A stretch of DNA of 25,750 nucleotides from Phycisphaerae bacterium (GTDB taxonomy: Bacteria; Planctomycetota; Phycisphaerae; Sedimentisphaerales; SG8-4), in the NCBI GenBank assembly GCA_030603035.1, contig JAUVYQ010000018.1:1-25750 (forward strand). Reading direction: 5' to 3'. Position numbers and translations under genes: made by a program. The notes under the pieces were generated by a model. That model made no database searches, was not told the DNA's origin, and was given only the letters and a program-made list of their open reading frames with translations. This document shows positions 14,600 to 21,790 of the stretch, in pieces. Every line of letters begins with the position of its first letter. Within the stretch, counting starts at the first letter, position 1.

Positions 14600-16357
14600 A
14601 TGGCAAAGAAAGTTGTCCGCAAGGACTCCCAAGGAGAAGCGGTGCGTTTGCCGAATATAAGGAAGGCGACGCCTAAGGTCCCAGTTATTGGTGTTTTTGC
14701 CACCAGTGACCCACGTATTGATAAGGCAAGCCGAACTCGCTGTCAAAACATTGCGAAAATGGCGGCTGATGTGATTAGCGGCTCCGTGGTTATGCCTGAC
14801 AAGACATCTGTTCCGGTGGTTTATTCTACTGTGTTGATAGACGGCGAAGCACAAGCTGACATCGTTGCCCAGCAGTTTCGCAAAGCCGGGGTGGATATTT
14901 TAGTATGTGTGCCGGATACCTGGGCCTTCCCGCAGCTTACCACTATCTCGCTGCTGCAGCAGTTCGGCGCCAACACGCCCATAAATATTACCTGCGGCAA
15001 TAGCGGTCCCAAGCCGGGCGTGGTCTATGCCCATGCGCTCAATGGCGCTATCAGCCAGTATGGGCGAATGGTTGCCTTAAATGTCGGGACCTGGCCGGAT
15101 GCGGGAATAAACCCAAAGATGACCGAGCAGACGGCCAAAAACCTTATCGACTGGTGCTACGCGGCGGTAACGGCTGTCGGGTTGCGGGGCCGCAGAGTTA
15201 TGATTTTAGGGCACGACTCGATGGGAATGGAAACAGCTTTAGCCCACGTACTGCCGACAAGGAACACCTTCGGCCTGGAAATCACACGGCTGGATATGAA
15301 GCTGTTAGCTGATATGCTCAATAAGAAAGCATATGATGAGAAGGAACTCAAGGCATTGCGAGCGTGGATTAACAGATACGTCGGTAATCGCCTGGAACTG
15401 CGCAACGAAGCCGACAGCGAAAGATTCAATATGAGTTTGGCAATGTATTTAATCGTTCGCGACCTGATGGCCGACTTGAATGCGGTCGGCGGCGGCTTTA
15501 TGAGCCAGTTGGAATGGGGCAGCGATAATCGCGGCCTGCCGCTGCCTGTGGCAGATGTGATGGAGTCTCTATCTAACAGCACGTTTGACCATAACGGTCG
15601 CAAAGCCCCGCTGCCCTTTGCGACCGAAGCTGACGTGCAGGGACTTTTGACAATGCTGTTTATGACGTATCTCTCCGGCGGAAATCCGCCTTTGTTTATG
15701 GACTTCAGAAAGGTGTGGGAAGCGTGGGAAATCAAAGAGCTGGCTGAAAAAATCGATATTAAAAAACTGGATAAAAAAGCAGACTACTGCTGCAAAGGTC
15801 TGGTTGATGGTGACAATTCCGGCAGTGCGGCATTCGATTGGGCGGCAGAACCCGGAGCATCTATAAGGAAGATTATGGATGGCGTTGGAATGCCTCTGGC
15901 CGATGTTTCCTACTTCCCGGGCGGCGGTAATTCAGTTACGTTTATGACGCCGGGCGGAATCGAAGGTATCGCGGCTCGAATGGCTTACAGCGGCGCCACC
16001 CCATCTAACGCCGGGTTCAGTATGATATGGGATGAGGCGCGTACAACGGAAGTGCCGAAAGAACTTGCGCGGGCGATGTGTGAGCTGACTACGTCCACCT
16101 GGCCGCATACGTTTGTCGTGCCGAAGTACGCCAGTATGACTGAGTATAAACAGTATCCGCCAGCCAACCACTTTCACATGACCTGGAACCTGCCGGTTGC
16201 CCGGCTGCAGCACTGGATGGACTTGACGGCAGTGTTGAGCGTTACACCCTGGGCAGCTCGACCGAAGTTTATTGAAGGTATTGACAGGCCGCAGCCTTTG
16301 GTTCACCTGCTCAATGGAGGCGAGGATGCCTTCAAACTGCTGAGAGCTCGTGGCTGA
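14600..16357 (+). CDS. fucI: L-fucose isomerase
   Basis: A manganese-dependent isomerase that converts L-fucose to L-fuculose (and often D-arabinose to D-ribulose) in the cytoplasm. At 585 residues it is close to the 591 of E. coli FucI. The three metal-ligand positions can be placed by analogy: E343 in TEADVQG, D368 in FMDFRKV, and a histidine in NHFHMTWN (H524 or H526). The GNSGPKPGVVYAHALNGA and PGGGNSVTFMTPGGIEGIAARMAY segments also match the family. ATG 14600 is preceded by GAAGGAG (14585-14591); the longer frame from 14537 only translates a repeat. It follows E2 by 52 bases and probably shares its transcript. The pairing with a RhaB-type kinase and an aldolase gives a full fucose route. 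Confidence 0.93.
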   Translation: MAKKVVRKDSQGEAVRLPNIRKATPKVPVIGVFATSDPRIDKASRTRCQNIAKMAADVISGSVVMPDKTSVPVVYSTVLIDGEAQADIVAQQFRKAGVDILVCVPDTWAFPQLTTISLLQQFGANTPINITCGNSGPKPGVVYAHALNGAISQYGRMVALNVGTWPDAGINPKMTEQTAKNLIDWCYAAVTAVGLRGRRVMILGHDSMGMETALAHVLPTRNTFGLEITRLDMKLLADMLNKKAYDEKELKALRAWINRYVGNRLELRNEADSERFNMSLAMYLIVRDLMADLNAVGGGFMSQLEWGSDNRGLPLPVADVMESLSNSTFDHNGRKAPLPFATEADVQGLLTMLFMTYLSGGNPPLFMDFRKVWEAWEIKELAEKIDIKKLDKKADYCCKGLVDGDNSGSAAFDWAAEPGASIRKIMDGVGMPLADVSYFPGGGNSVTFMTPGGIEGIAARMAYSGATPSNAGFSMIWDEARTTEVPKELARAMCELTTSTWPHTFVVPKYASMTEYKQYPPANHFHMTWNLPVARLQHWMDLTAVLSVTPWAARPKFIEGIDRPQPLVHLLNGGEDAFKLLRARG

Positions 16358-16450
16358 GCAGCTGAATATTCAAGAACCGGACTCGACAATTCAAGGCCAT
16401 TGTTTCTATGGCAGGGCTGCGGCACGGAGAACTCCATTAGCTGAGGCGAA

Positions 16451-16524
16451 CACGCCCGGCAGGACTCGAACCTGCGACCTACGGATTAGAAATCCGTTGC
16501 TCTGTCCGCCTGAGCTACGGGCGC
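16451..16524 (-). tRNA. tRNA-Arg (anticodon TCT)
   Basis: The minus strand starts GCGCCCGTAGCTCAG and folds as a cloverleaf. The anticodon stem-loop is ACGGA-TTTCTAA-TCCGT, giving anticodon TCT. The T arm has GGTTCGAGTCC. The acceptor arms GCGCCCG and CGGGCGT pair with one G-T at the end. The 3' CCA is not encoded. It faces fucI tail to tail. Confidence 0.93.
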
Positions 16525-16543
16525 TCAAACATTTGAGTACTTT

Positions 16544-16572
16544 AATATAACCACTTCCCACACACCAGACAA
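16544..16572 (-). promoter_or_regulatory. Promoter of tRNA-Arg
   Basis: On the minus strand TTGTCT (16567-16572) and TATATT (16544-16549) are 17 bases apart. Transcription would start near 16537, about 13 bases ahead of the tRNA. The rest of the gap up to 16715 shows nothing I can name. Confidence 0.55.
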
Positions 16573-16715
16573 TAGTTTTGAGTTTTTAGTTTCCTCGACG
16601 CACCTTGCGTCCCGCGACAAGTTTGTCTGCTGCGCCCACAATTCGGCGCGGCTGGCCGACATCTTAAATTCTACTGGCAACACGCCGTCGAGGGCTGATC
16701 CCAATCGCCTCGTTT

Positions 16716-18338
16716 CTAGTCAGCCGTCGTCTCCGGCTCGATTTTGATGATGGTATTCTGTCTTCCATTATCCTCCACAGGGCCGACGGATTTGATCACG
16801 CAGTTGCGGACACGTTCGTTCAGGATCAATCTCGCCGTTGTGTAATTGGTCACGGTGGAGTTCTTCAGGCCTTTCCTGCCGCCACAACCGAGGCGATTGA
16901 CTTGGCTCGGAAGCGGCCGGGTCGTTCCATCGTGGAAAATAAACGTACAGTGGTCGCCGCAAATGGTGCCCAGACTTGTTCGCACCGTCTGCTGAATCCC
17001 TTCGGCGGGGCTGAGAATCGTGATTTCGTAAAAGGCGTCTTTTGGGACTGCGCCTCTCGTGAGGTTGAACAGGGGATTGTACGCAACATCGCCGCGGCAA
17101 TTCTTCATCACCACTTTGCCTTTATCGCCGGAGCTGAGGCCGTAACTGAAGTCGCCGGCTTCCAGCACTGTTACGTTATCCAGCGTTACGTCCCCGACGC
17201 ACAACAGGTGAAAACAGCCGCGCAGCCTTTCGACGGTCGTGTCGATAACCGTTATGTTCTTGACCCCGCCATAGGAACGTACCCCGTCCTCGGTCAGCGG
17301 AATCATCTGGTCGCGCGGGATGGGTCGCTTGCCGCGGTACATGATGTTGAAGCCGTACTCGACCGCCCGGCCGACTTTCTCCTTGAAAATGTCATTGGTC
17401 GGGCGCAGCGTGCCGGTGAAAAAGCACCCTTTAATCAGGACACCGTCTACCTTGTGAAAATGGACACAGTGCCCGAACGACTTCATGTAGACCTTACAGC
17501 CGATGAGTCTGGTGTTGTTGGCGTGGTAAATCGACATGAAGGAGTGCTTGTTGAGGCGCCCGAATTTCGGGCCGCCTTTACCATAGTAATCGGAATACCC
17601 GTAGGGAACGGAGCCTTTGATGACAAAAATGCAGTTGAGGAACGTGTTGTTGTCGTTGCAAACCTCGAATTCGCTTCCGGTAACCCTGTATTGGGGATAC
17701 GGCTTGTCGATGACATTCCGGAAGTACCCGCCCTCGAAAGTGTTGTCGGCCCCGTTGATGTGCCAGGTATCGGAGACGTGTGCCCTGCCGGAGAGCTTGC
17801 TCTGGACGGAAACCGGGGTCTCGAACACGACGCCCCGCAGGTCGAAATAATTGTTCGAGCCGTTGACTGCGAAGATATGCTGTTGGTTGTTCTTCGGCAG
17901 TTTCCCGTCTTTGCCCGGTTTTACACGCGGGATGGGGGCCATCATGGGCGGATCGACTTTCTCGGCGCGGTAGATGCCCGGCTTCATACGGATTTTCTGG
18001 TTGTCTCTCTTGATTGCGGCCCGGAACTCGTCCAGCGTCTTGATCAGCGTAAACCTTTCGCGAATCTCGAAAGTGTCCGTAATCGGAGCCGGGGCCGGGG
18101 GCGTCTTCGAGATCACCTGCATCGGCGGATTCTCCGCAAATTGTACGCCGAGATCCTTCTTCTCTTCCGCCGAGGCGGTCCGTGAGCCCGGGTCACCCAG
18201 GACGTACCTCGGCACGATTGTGAAAGCCGCGACTGCGCCAATCGAGCCTTTCAAGAACTGACGACGTGTTACGGGAAACTTTAAACTTAAAACTTTAAAC
18301 TTAAAGCTTCCAGTATGCTCTCCTTTTCGGTCCCGCAT
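16716..18338 (-). CDS. Tat-exported right-handed beta-helix protein (possible polysaccharide lyase or glycosidase)
   Basis: A 540-residue protein exported by the Tat route: RRQFLKG at residues 25-31, then a hydrophobic core ending near the YVLGD site. The mature part has repeated short strands with N/G-rich turns (NNTFLNCIF, NNTRLIGCKVY, VDGVLIKGCFF, VKNITVIDTTV, GDVTLDNVTV). This is the pattern of a parallel beta-helix as in pectate lyases and chondroitinase-B-like enzymes. I cannot assign a substrate. Residues of about 11-21 are encoded by an AT-rich dispersed repeat, so the n-region of the Tat signal is unusually long. The start ATG at 18338 has AAGGT upstream. The nearby sulfatase and fucose genes suggest a role with sulfated or fucose-rich polysaccharides; this is an inference. 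Confidence 0.75.
   Translation of the reverse strand: MRDRKGEHTGSFKFKVLSLKFPVTRRQFLKGSIGAVAAFTIVPRYVLGDPGSRTASAEEKKDLGVQFAENPPMQVISKTPPAPAPITDTFEIRERFTLIKTLDEFRAAIKRDNQKIRMKPGIYRAEKVDPPMMAPIPRVKPGKDGKLPKNNQQHIFAVNGSNNYFDLRGVVFETPVSVQSKLSGRAHVSDTWHINGADNTFEGGYFRNVIDKPYPQYRVTGSEFEVCNDNNTFLNCIFVIKGSVPYGYSDYYGKGGPKFGRLNKHSFMSIYHANNTRLIGCKVYMKSFGHCVHFHKVDGVLIKGCFFTGTLRPTNDIFKEKVGRAVEYGFNIMYRGKRPIPRDQMIPLTEDGVRSYGGVKNITVIDTTVERLRGCFHLLCVGDVTLDNVTVLEAGDFSYGLSSGDKGKVVMKNCRGDVAYNPLFNLTRGAVPKDAFYEITILSPAEGIQQTVRTSLGTICGDHCTFIFHDGTTRPLPSQVNRLGCGGRKGLKNSTVTNYTTARLILNERVRNCVIKSVGPVEDNGRQNTIIKIEPETTAD
18266..18311 (-). repeat. Family F repeat (CTTTAAACTTAAA) inside the Tat signal coding region
   Basis: Near-tandem CTTTAAACTTAAAA and CTTTAAACTTAAAG units. 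Related pieces occur at 21719-21739 and 23858-23870. Read on the minus strand the repeat encodes SFKFKVLSLKF. Confidence 0.65.
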
Positions 18339-18355
18339 AGATTTTGACCTTGTCC

Positions 18356-18417
18356 CCCCGTTAGAAATTCTTGCCAGCTACACGGCAACCGCCGCCCGCA
18401 ACTTATTTCTAACGGGG
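18356..18417. repeat. Inverted repeat in the leader of the beta-helix gene
   Basis: Perfect 13-base arms, CCCCGTTAGAAAT (18356-18368) and ATTTCTAACGGGG (18405-18417), around a 36-base loop. It lies between the promoter and the start codon, so it would form a strong hairpin in the mRNA leader. A dispersed element is as likely as a regulator. Confidence 0.65.
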
Positions 18418-18499
18418 CGGGCATTGGCGTCCAATTGAACTGGAATTTCCCATATCAACTCCTGCTTTCGGTGCTCTGGGAGCAGTGAAAGGTAATACA

Positions 18500-18527
18500 T
18501 TTATACGCTTTGGCCATTACAAGTCAA
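18500..18527 (-). promoter_or_regulatory. Promoter of the beta-helix gene
   Basis: On the minus strand TTGACT (18522-18527) and TATAAA (18500-18505) are 16 bases apart. The start would be near 18493, giving a leader of about 155 bases that contains the inverted repeat. Confidence 0.55.
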
Positions 18528-18546
18528 GCAAAAATAGAGCAAAATG

Positions 18547-18575
18547 TTGTTTTTTAACCCAATTTCCGTTAAAAT
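18547..18575 (+). promoter_or_regulatory. Promoter of the decayed PQQ-propeller gene
   Basis: TTGTTT (18547-18552) and TAAAAT (18570-18575), 17 bases apart, pointing at the pseudogene. It is divergent to the beta-helix promoter. A family G repeat (AAGCGTATCTCGTGAAGC) follows at 18589-18625. Confidence 0.4.
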
Positions 18576-18680
18576 ACGGAGTATGCGAAAAGCGTATCTC
18601 GTGAAGCATATCTCGTTTTTCGCTTCACACCTCACGTTATTGGGAATAGAGTTAGAGAGGCAACAAAATAATAATCAGAT

Positions 18681-18835
18681 ATGCGTTAGCATTGGTGATA
18701 ATCACGTGGTCGCTGCCTGGCGTTCAGGCTTATGCCACGGATTGGCCACAATGGCGAGGTCCCAATCGAGAACGCTTATGGGCCAATCGAAATTACCGTC
18801 GGTTAAAGCAATGTCACAATTATTATTCGCCCTAA
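18681..18835 (+). pseudogene. 5' remnant of a secreted PQQ-type beta-propeller gene
   Basis: From ATG 18681 the frame stops at once (ATG CGT TAG). Moving one base gives a clean signal peptide, LALVIITWSLPGVQAYA, followed by TDWPQWRGPNRE. WPQWRGPNR directly after the signal peptide is the typical start of the PQQ-binding-like beta-propeller proteins that are abundant in planctomycetes. A single-base loss after ATGCG would explain the break. The frame then stops at 18833-18835 after 47 codons, with no propeller blades. AGAGAGG lies upstream and a plausible promoter is still present. A family E repeat follows. Confidence 0.55.
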
Positions 18836-18848
18836 AGTAGAATAGTAA

Positions 18849-18895
18849 ATGGTAACTGGTATATTCGAATAACCAATCACCAATAACCAATCACG
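18849..18895. repeat. Family E repeat
   Basis: GGTAACTGGTATATTCGAATAACC followed by CAATCACCAATAACCAATCAC. It runs into the last codons of mntP and probably cut the propeller remnant. Confidence 0.55.
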
Positions 18896-19475
18896 TGCTT
18901 AAGAAAAACAAGTGTTCCAAAAGGATTTTAGTTCCGATGCCGAGCAAAACCAGGCCTCCGAGAGCTTCAATGCGATTCGCGAAAAAATAGCCGAAGCCTT
19001 TTCCAATATAAACCCCAGCATACGAAAGAACAAAGGTTACCGCTCCAATTATAATTACGGTGATTGCTATAGAGCGTGTCAGGAGAAAAGAAAGAGTTAT
19101 TCCCACTGCAAACGCATCAATACTGGTAGCCACCGCTAATGCCAAGAGCACGGGGATGCGCAGCGAATCAGAGTCCGTCATTTTGCCGGACTGAACTCGT
19201 TTGATTTTGAAAGACCCGTAAATCATTTTACAGCCTATCGCTGCGAGCAGGCAGAACGCTACCCAGTGGTCGTAACCTTCGACGAATTTCCTCACGGTCA
19301 TACCGGTGAGCCAACCTATTACGGGCATGGCGGCCTGAAAGCCGCCGAAAGTCAGGGCCGTTCTAAAGGCATGACCAATACCCGGCTTCTTATATACCGC
19401 TCCAATGGTAACGGAAACCGCAAAGGCGTCCATCGCCAGCCCAAGAGCTATAACTACAATTGTCAGTAGATTCAC
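18891..19475 (-). CDS. mntP: Manganese efflux pump MntP
   Basis: An inner-membrane exporter of Mn(II) with six predicted membrane segments in 194 residues, the usual MntP length. The two halves carry the paired signature acidic motifs GLAMDAFAVS (first helix) and ATSIDAFAVG (fourth helix), whose aspartates are needed in the family. The start codon is GTG (19473-19475) with only a weak ribosome site. No yybP-ykoY manganese riboswitch can be seen upstream, although many mntP genes have one. The upstream region instead holds a large palindromic repeat. Confidence 0.92.
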   Translation of the reverse strand: MNLLTIVVIALGLAMDAFAVSVTIGAVYKKPGIGHAFRTALTFGGFQAAMPVIGWLTGMTVRKFVEGYDHWVAFCLLAAIGCKMIYGSFKIKRVQSGKMTDSDSLRIPVLLALAVATSIDAFAVGITLSFLLTRSIAITVIIIGAVTFVLSYAGVYIGKGFGYFFANRIEALGGLVLLGIGTKILLEHLFFLST

Positions 19476-19516
19476 CTGGACCGCTCAAAAAATTCAGGCT
19501 TCTGTTTGCCTCTTAC

Positions 19517-19591
19517 ACCCCCCTTCTTGCTTTCGCACCTGTGCCTGCGTTACCTTGGCGACCACAAGTGCAGGCAAGAAAGCAGGGGGGT
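19517..19591. repeat. Large composite palindrome upstream of mntP (family C core)
   Basis: Three stacked arm pairs: ACCCCCC/GGGGGGT (19517-19523, 19585-19591), TGCTTTC/GAAAGCA (19528-19534, 19578-19584) and TGCCTGC/GCAGGCA (19542-19548, 19570-19576). The core 19534-19555 matches 7258-7279 at 21 of 22 bases. Confidence 0.7.
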
Positions 19592-19680
19592 TGCCAAGCA
19601 CAACAAACGAAAATGAGGAATAAATTGGATTTTACTGCCATTTTCGCTGGCGGTAAACAGTGAAGTCCTATAAATTATAT

Positions 19681-19791
19681 CTACAGTGCGAAGCCCGCCT
19701 CGCCCCCTGCAAGTGCCATACATGCCATCAGAATACCCTGGAGCAGGAGGGGCATACCCGCAGCAGGAATAAACACGATGGAGAAATTCAT
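19681..19791 (-). CDS. Small hydrophobic ORF (36 aa) overlapping the sulfatase stop
   Basis: The sulfatase stop and this ATG share the bases ATGA. The 36 residues begin MNFSIVFIPAAG and are hydrophobic for most of their length, with several Met and Ala, ending GGEAGFAL. It could be a single membrane segment. AGG lies five bases upstream in the sulfatase codons. I do not recognise a family and it may be a chance ORF; the coupling and composition are the reason to list it. Confidence 0.3.
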   Translation of the reverse strand: MNFSIVFIPAAGMPLLLQGILMACMALAGGEAGFAL

Positions 19792-21320
19792 CGCCTATTT
19801 TTACGCTGGTCGAGACGCTCACCTAAGGGCCGGCGCACCGGAATACCAAGCCCGCCACCGGCCTCAAGCTCATCAAAAAGCTGTTTTTTCATCGCCTCGA
19901 CCTGCTCACGATAGGCGGGGACATTGATCAGGTTGTGCCGTTCATGAGGGTCGGTCTGCAGGTCGTAGAATCCATCATGGTCCCACACGCCGTGGTAGAA
20001 AATATACTTATACCGGTCAGTGCGAATAGCAAACACCGTCGGTGTGGCGGGGAAGTTCCATTCCCAGTAATACTCGTAAAGGATGTGGTCGCGCCAGCGA
20101 ACCAATTCGCCCCGGAGCAGAGGCAGGAAGGAACGCCCATCCATCGCCGCCTTCGGTATTCGCACGCCGGCTATGTCCAGCAGCGTCGGGGCGATGTCGA
20201 TGTTCTGTACCATTTGCATAACCTTGGTACCGGGCTTGATCATTTTCGGTGCATACGCGAGCATCGGCACGCGAATTGATTCCTCAAAAGCGTCACGCTT
20301 GTCGTAGAAGCCATGCTCACCGAGTGCGAAACCGTTGTCACCCATGTAAATCACAAGAGTCGAATCATCCAGGCCCGACTCGTCCAGGTAATTCAGCACG
20401 CGCCCGAGGTTCTCGTCCAGCCCGTGCACGGTCTCACAGTATTGCTTATACAGACTGTCAAACGAAGGGACCGGATCATTGTCGTATTGTCCGGTCTCCA
20501 TGTGGTCGATGCCGTGGATGCTGTAACGCCGTTCGCGGACCCAATGCGGCTGCGTCTGATAATTGCGTTCCGTGTTAGCCATCGTCTCCGGGCGTTTGAC
20601 CTGGGCCTTAGCGTAACGGCCCTGGTGGCGTTTGGCGGGTTGGAATGGGTAGTGGACCGCCTTGAATGAGAGGTACAAAAAGAACGGCTGGCGGGTGTCT
20701 CGACCGTCTTTTAGCCATGCCAGCGCCTGGTCGGTCAGGACATCGGCAGTGTACCCCTGGAACTTCCGACGCCTGCCGTTGACGTTGAGCGCCGGGTCAA
20801 AGTATGTACCCTGGCCCTTGAAGCTGGCCCAATGGTCGAAGCCGGGTCTCGGTGAGTCGTGGTCGTGCCCCATGTGCCACTTACCGACGAAGGCCGTCTG
20901 ATAGCCGGACTTCTGCAGGTACTGCGGGAAGAACACTGTCCCCTTCGGCTCAGGCCGCTGGTTGTCCACGATGCGATGGTGATGCATGTACTGGCCGGTA
21001 AGGATCGACGCTCGGCTCGGTGAGCACAGCGAGGTGCTGACGAACGCATTGGCCAGGTGTGCGCCCTGCTGCGCCATGCGGTCCATGTTCGGGGTCTCCA
21101 GGAACTCCGGTGCTTCTTTCATAAATCCCATAAAATCGTAGCGATGATCATCGCTGAGCACGAAGACGATGTTCGGCCTTGTCCTTTTGTCCCTTTTTGC
21201 GGCCTGCAGAGACCGCCCCGAAGCGCCAAAGAAAGCCAATGAGACCGCACCGCAGCCAACCGATTTGAGAAAGTCACGCCGGCTACAACGTGAGTGTGTT
21301 TGATAACTACGAGTTGCCAT
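19788..21320 (-). CDS. Tat-exported type I sulfatase
   Basis: A formylglycine-dependent sulfatase of 510 residues that removes sulfate esters outside the cytoplasm. The Tat signal has SRRDFLKS (R14-R15) and a hydrophobic core to about residue 38. The core starts PNIVFVLSDDHR, whose aspartates bind calcium. The activation motif CSPSR (99-103) has Cys99, which a maturase turns into formylglycine. GKWHMG and MGDNGFALGEHG complete the active-site set. ATG 21320 was chosen over 21380 because AGGAGG lies eight bases before it and the Tat signal then has a normal n-region. The C-terminal NLINVPAYREQVEAM part resembles S1 subfamilies that act on polysaccharide or glycosaminoglycan sulfate. The exact substrate cannot be told from here. 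Confidence 0.92.
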   Translation of the reverse strand: MATRSYQTHSRCSRRDFLKSVGCGAVSLAFFGASGRSLQAAKRDKRTRPNIVFVLSDDHRYDFMGFMKEAPEFLETPNMDRMAQQGAHLANAFVSTSLCSPSRASILTGQYMHHHRIVDNQRPEPKGTVFFPQYLQKSGYQTAFVGKWHMGHDHDSPRPGFDHWASFKGQGTYFDPALNVNGRRRKFQGYTADVLTDQALAWLKDGRDTRQPFFLYLSFKAVHYPFQPAKRHQGRYAKAQVKRPETMANTERNYQTQPHWVRERRYSIHGIDHMETGQYDNDPVPSFDSLYKQYCETVHGLDENLGRVLNYLDESGLDDSTLVIYMGDNGFALGEHGFYDKRDAFEESIRVPMLAYAPKMIKPGTKVMQMVQNIDIAPTLLDIAGVRIPKAAMDGRSFLPLLRGELVRWRDHILYEYYWEWNFPATPTVFAIRTDRYKYIFYHGVWDHDGFYDLQTDPHERHNLINVPAYREQVEAMKKQLFDELEAGGGLGIPVRRPLGERLDQRKNRR

Positions 21321-21409
21321 GTTCGTTGCCTCCTGTTTGCAAAAGCCTATATCTTTCCAGAGCCAGAGTGCTTTTATCAAAAAGTGTTTAATTGATACTC
21401 AACATAAGG

Positions 21410-21438
21410 ATATTACCTGTTGAACAGGGCAAAGTCAA
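21410..21438 (-). promoter_or_regulatory. Promoter of the sulfatase gene
   Basis: On the minus strand TTGACT (21433-21438) and TAATAT (21410-21415) with a 17-base spacer. The start would be near 21403, giving an 83-base leader. Nothing else is seen between 21439 and the terminator at 21555. Confidence 0.6.
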
Positions 21439-21554
21439 CATCTGTACTCCATGGACTCCGGTACTCTAAATCCCTCATTTTCAGTAACATAATCTCTTTG
21501 CAAAAGCTGTTCGGCTCAAAGGTCGCAGATTCATATCGGGTGAAATTAAGGAAC

Positions 21555-21595
21555 AAAAAAAAGAGATAACTTCCTGTTATTATAGAAGTTATCTC
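21555..21595 (-). terminator. Intrinsic terminator after tRNA-fMet
   Basis: Perfect 11-base arms GAGATAACTTC (21563-21573) and GAAGTTATCTC (21585-21595) around an 11-base loop. On the minus strand they are followed by eight T (A run at 21555-21562). It lies 11 bases after the tRNA. Confidence 0.88.
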
Positions 21596-21605
21596 CAGGT
21601 CTTAA

Positions 21606-21679
21606 TAGCGGGGGCTGGATTCGAACCAGCGACCTCCGGGTTATGGGCCCGACGAGCTACCAGACTGCTCTACCCCGCG
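21606..21679 (-). tRNA. Initiator tRNA-fMet (anticodon CAT)
   Basis: The minus strand starts CGCGGGGTAGAGCAGTCTGG. The anticodon arm has the three G-C pairs of initiator tRNAs (GGG/CCC) and a loop with CAT. Position 1 (C) does not pair with position 72 (T), which is the initiator hallmark. The sequence is very close to E. coli tRNA-fMet, and its 74 bases equal that tRNA without CCA. CCA is not encoded. Confidence 0.94.
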
Positions 21680-21686
21680 GTCATTT

Positions 21687-21739
21687 TTCGTATTTCGTAT
21701 ATCGTGAAGCGTATCTCTGGAAACTTAAAACTTAAAGCT
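21687..21739. repeat. Family G and F repeats next to tRNA-fMet
   Basis: CGTATTTCGTATATCGTGAA (family G, from 21690) followed by GGAAACTTAAAACTTAAAGC (family F). Family G pieces also occur at 18589-18625 and 25119-25141. Both lie between the tRNA and its promoter. Confidence 0.6.
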
Positions 21740-21743
21740 CCCC

Positions 21744-21772
21744 AAAATAACACAAAACTTATTTCTTATCAA
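21744..21772 (-). promoter_or_regulatory. Candidate promoter of tRNA-fMet
   Basis: On the minus strand TTGATA (21767-21772) and TATTTT (21744-21749), 17 bases apart. The -10 box is weak. The tRNA could instead be read through from the genes upstream. Confidence 0.35.
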
Positions 21773-21790
21773 GCGCGTTAAGGCCTGAAA

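Noticed and set aside
1..16357. Bacterial microcompartment locus
   Set aside because: No shell protein (BMC-H, BMC-T or BMC-P) is encoded in the window, although the pathway type would allow it.
16902..18185. 427-codon open frame on the + strand opposite the beta-helix gene
   Set aside because: It lies antisense to a gene with a Tat signal and a clear beta-helix pattern, and its own product shows no recognisable motif. It is a GC-driven shadow.
19476..19680. yybP-ykoY manganese riboswitch ahead of mntP
   Set aside because: The conserved GGGGAGUAG-type core and paired arms could not be found by eye; the only structure is a repeat-derived palindrome.
20249..20669. Open frames on the + strand opposite the sulfatase
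   Set aside because: They overlap the well-supported sulfatase and have no ribosome site or motif.
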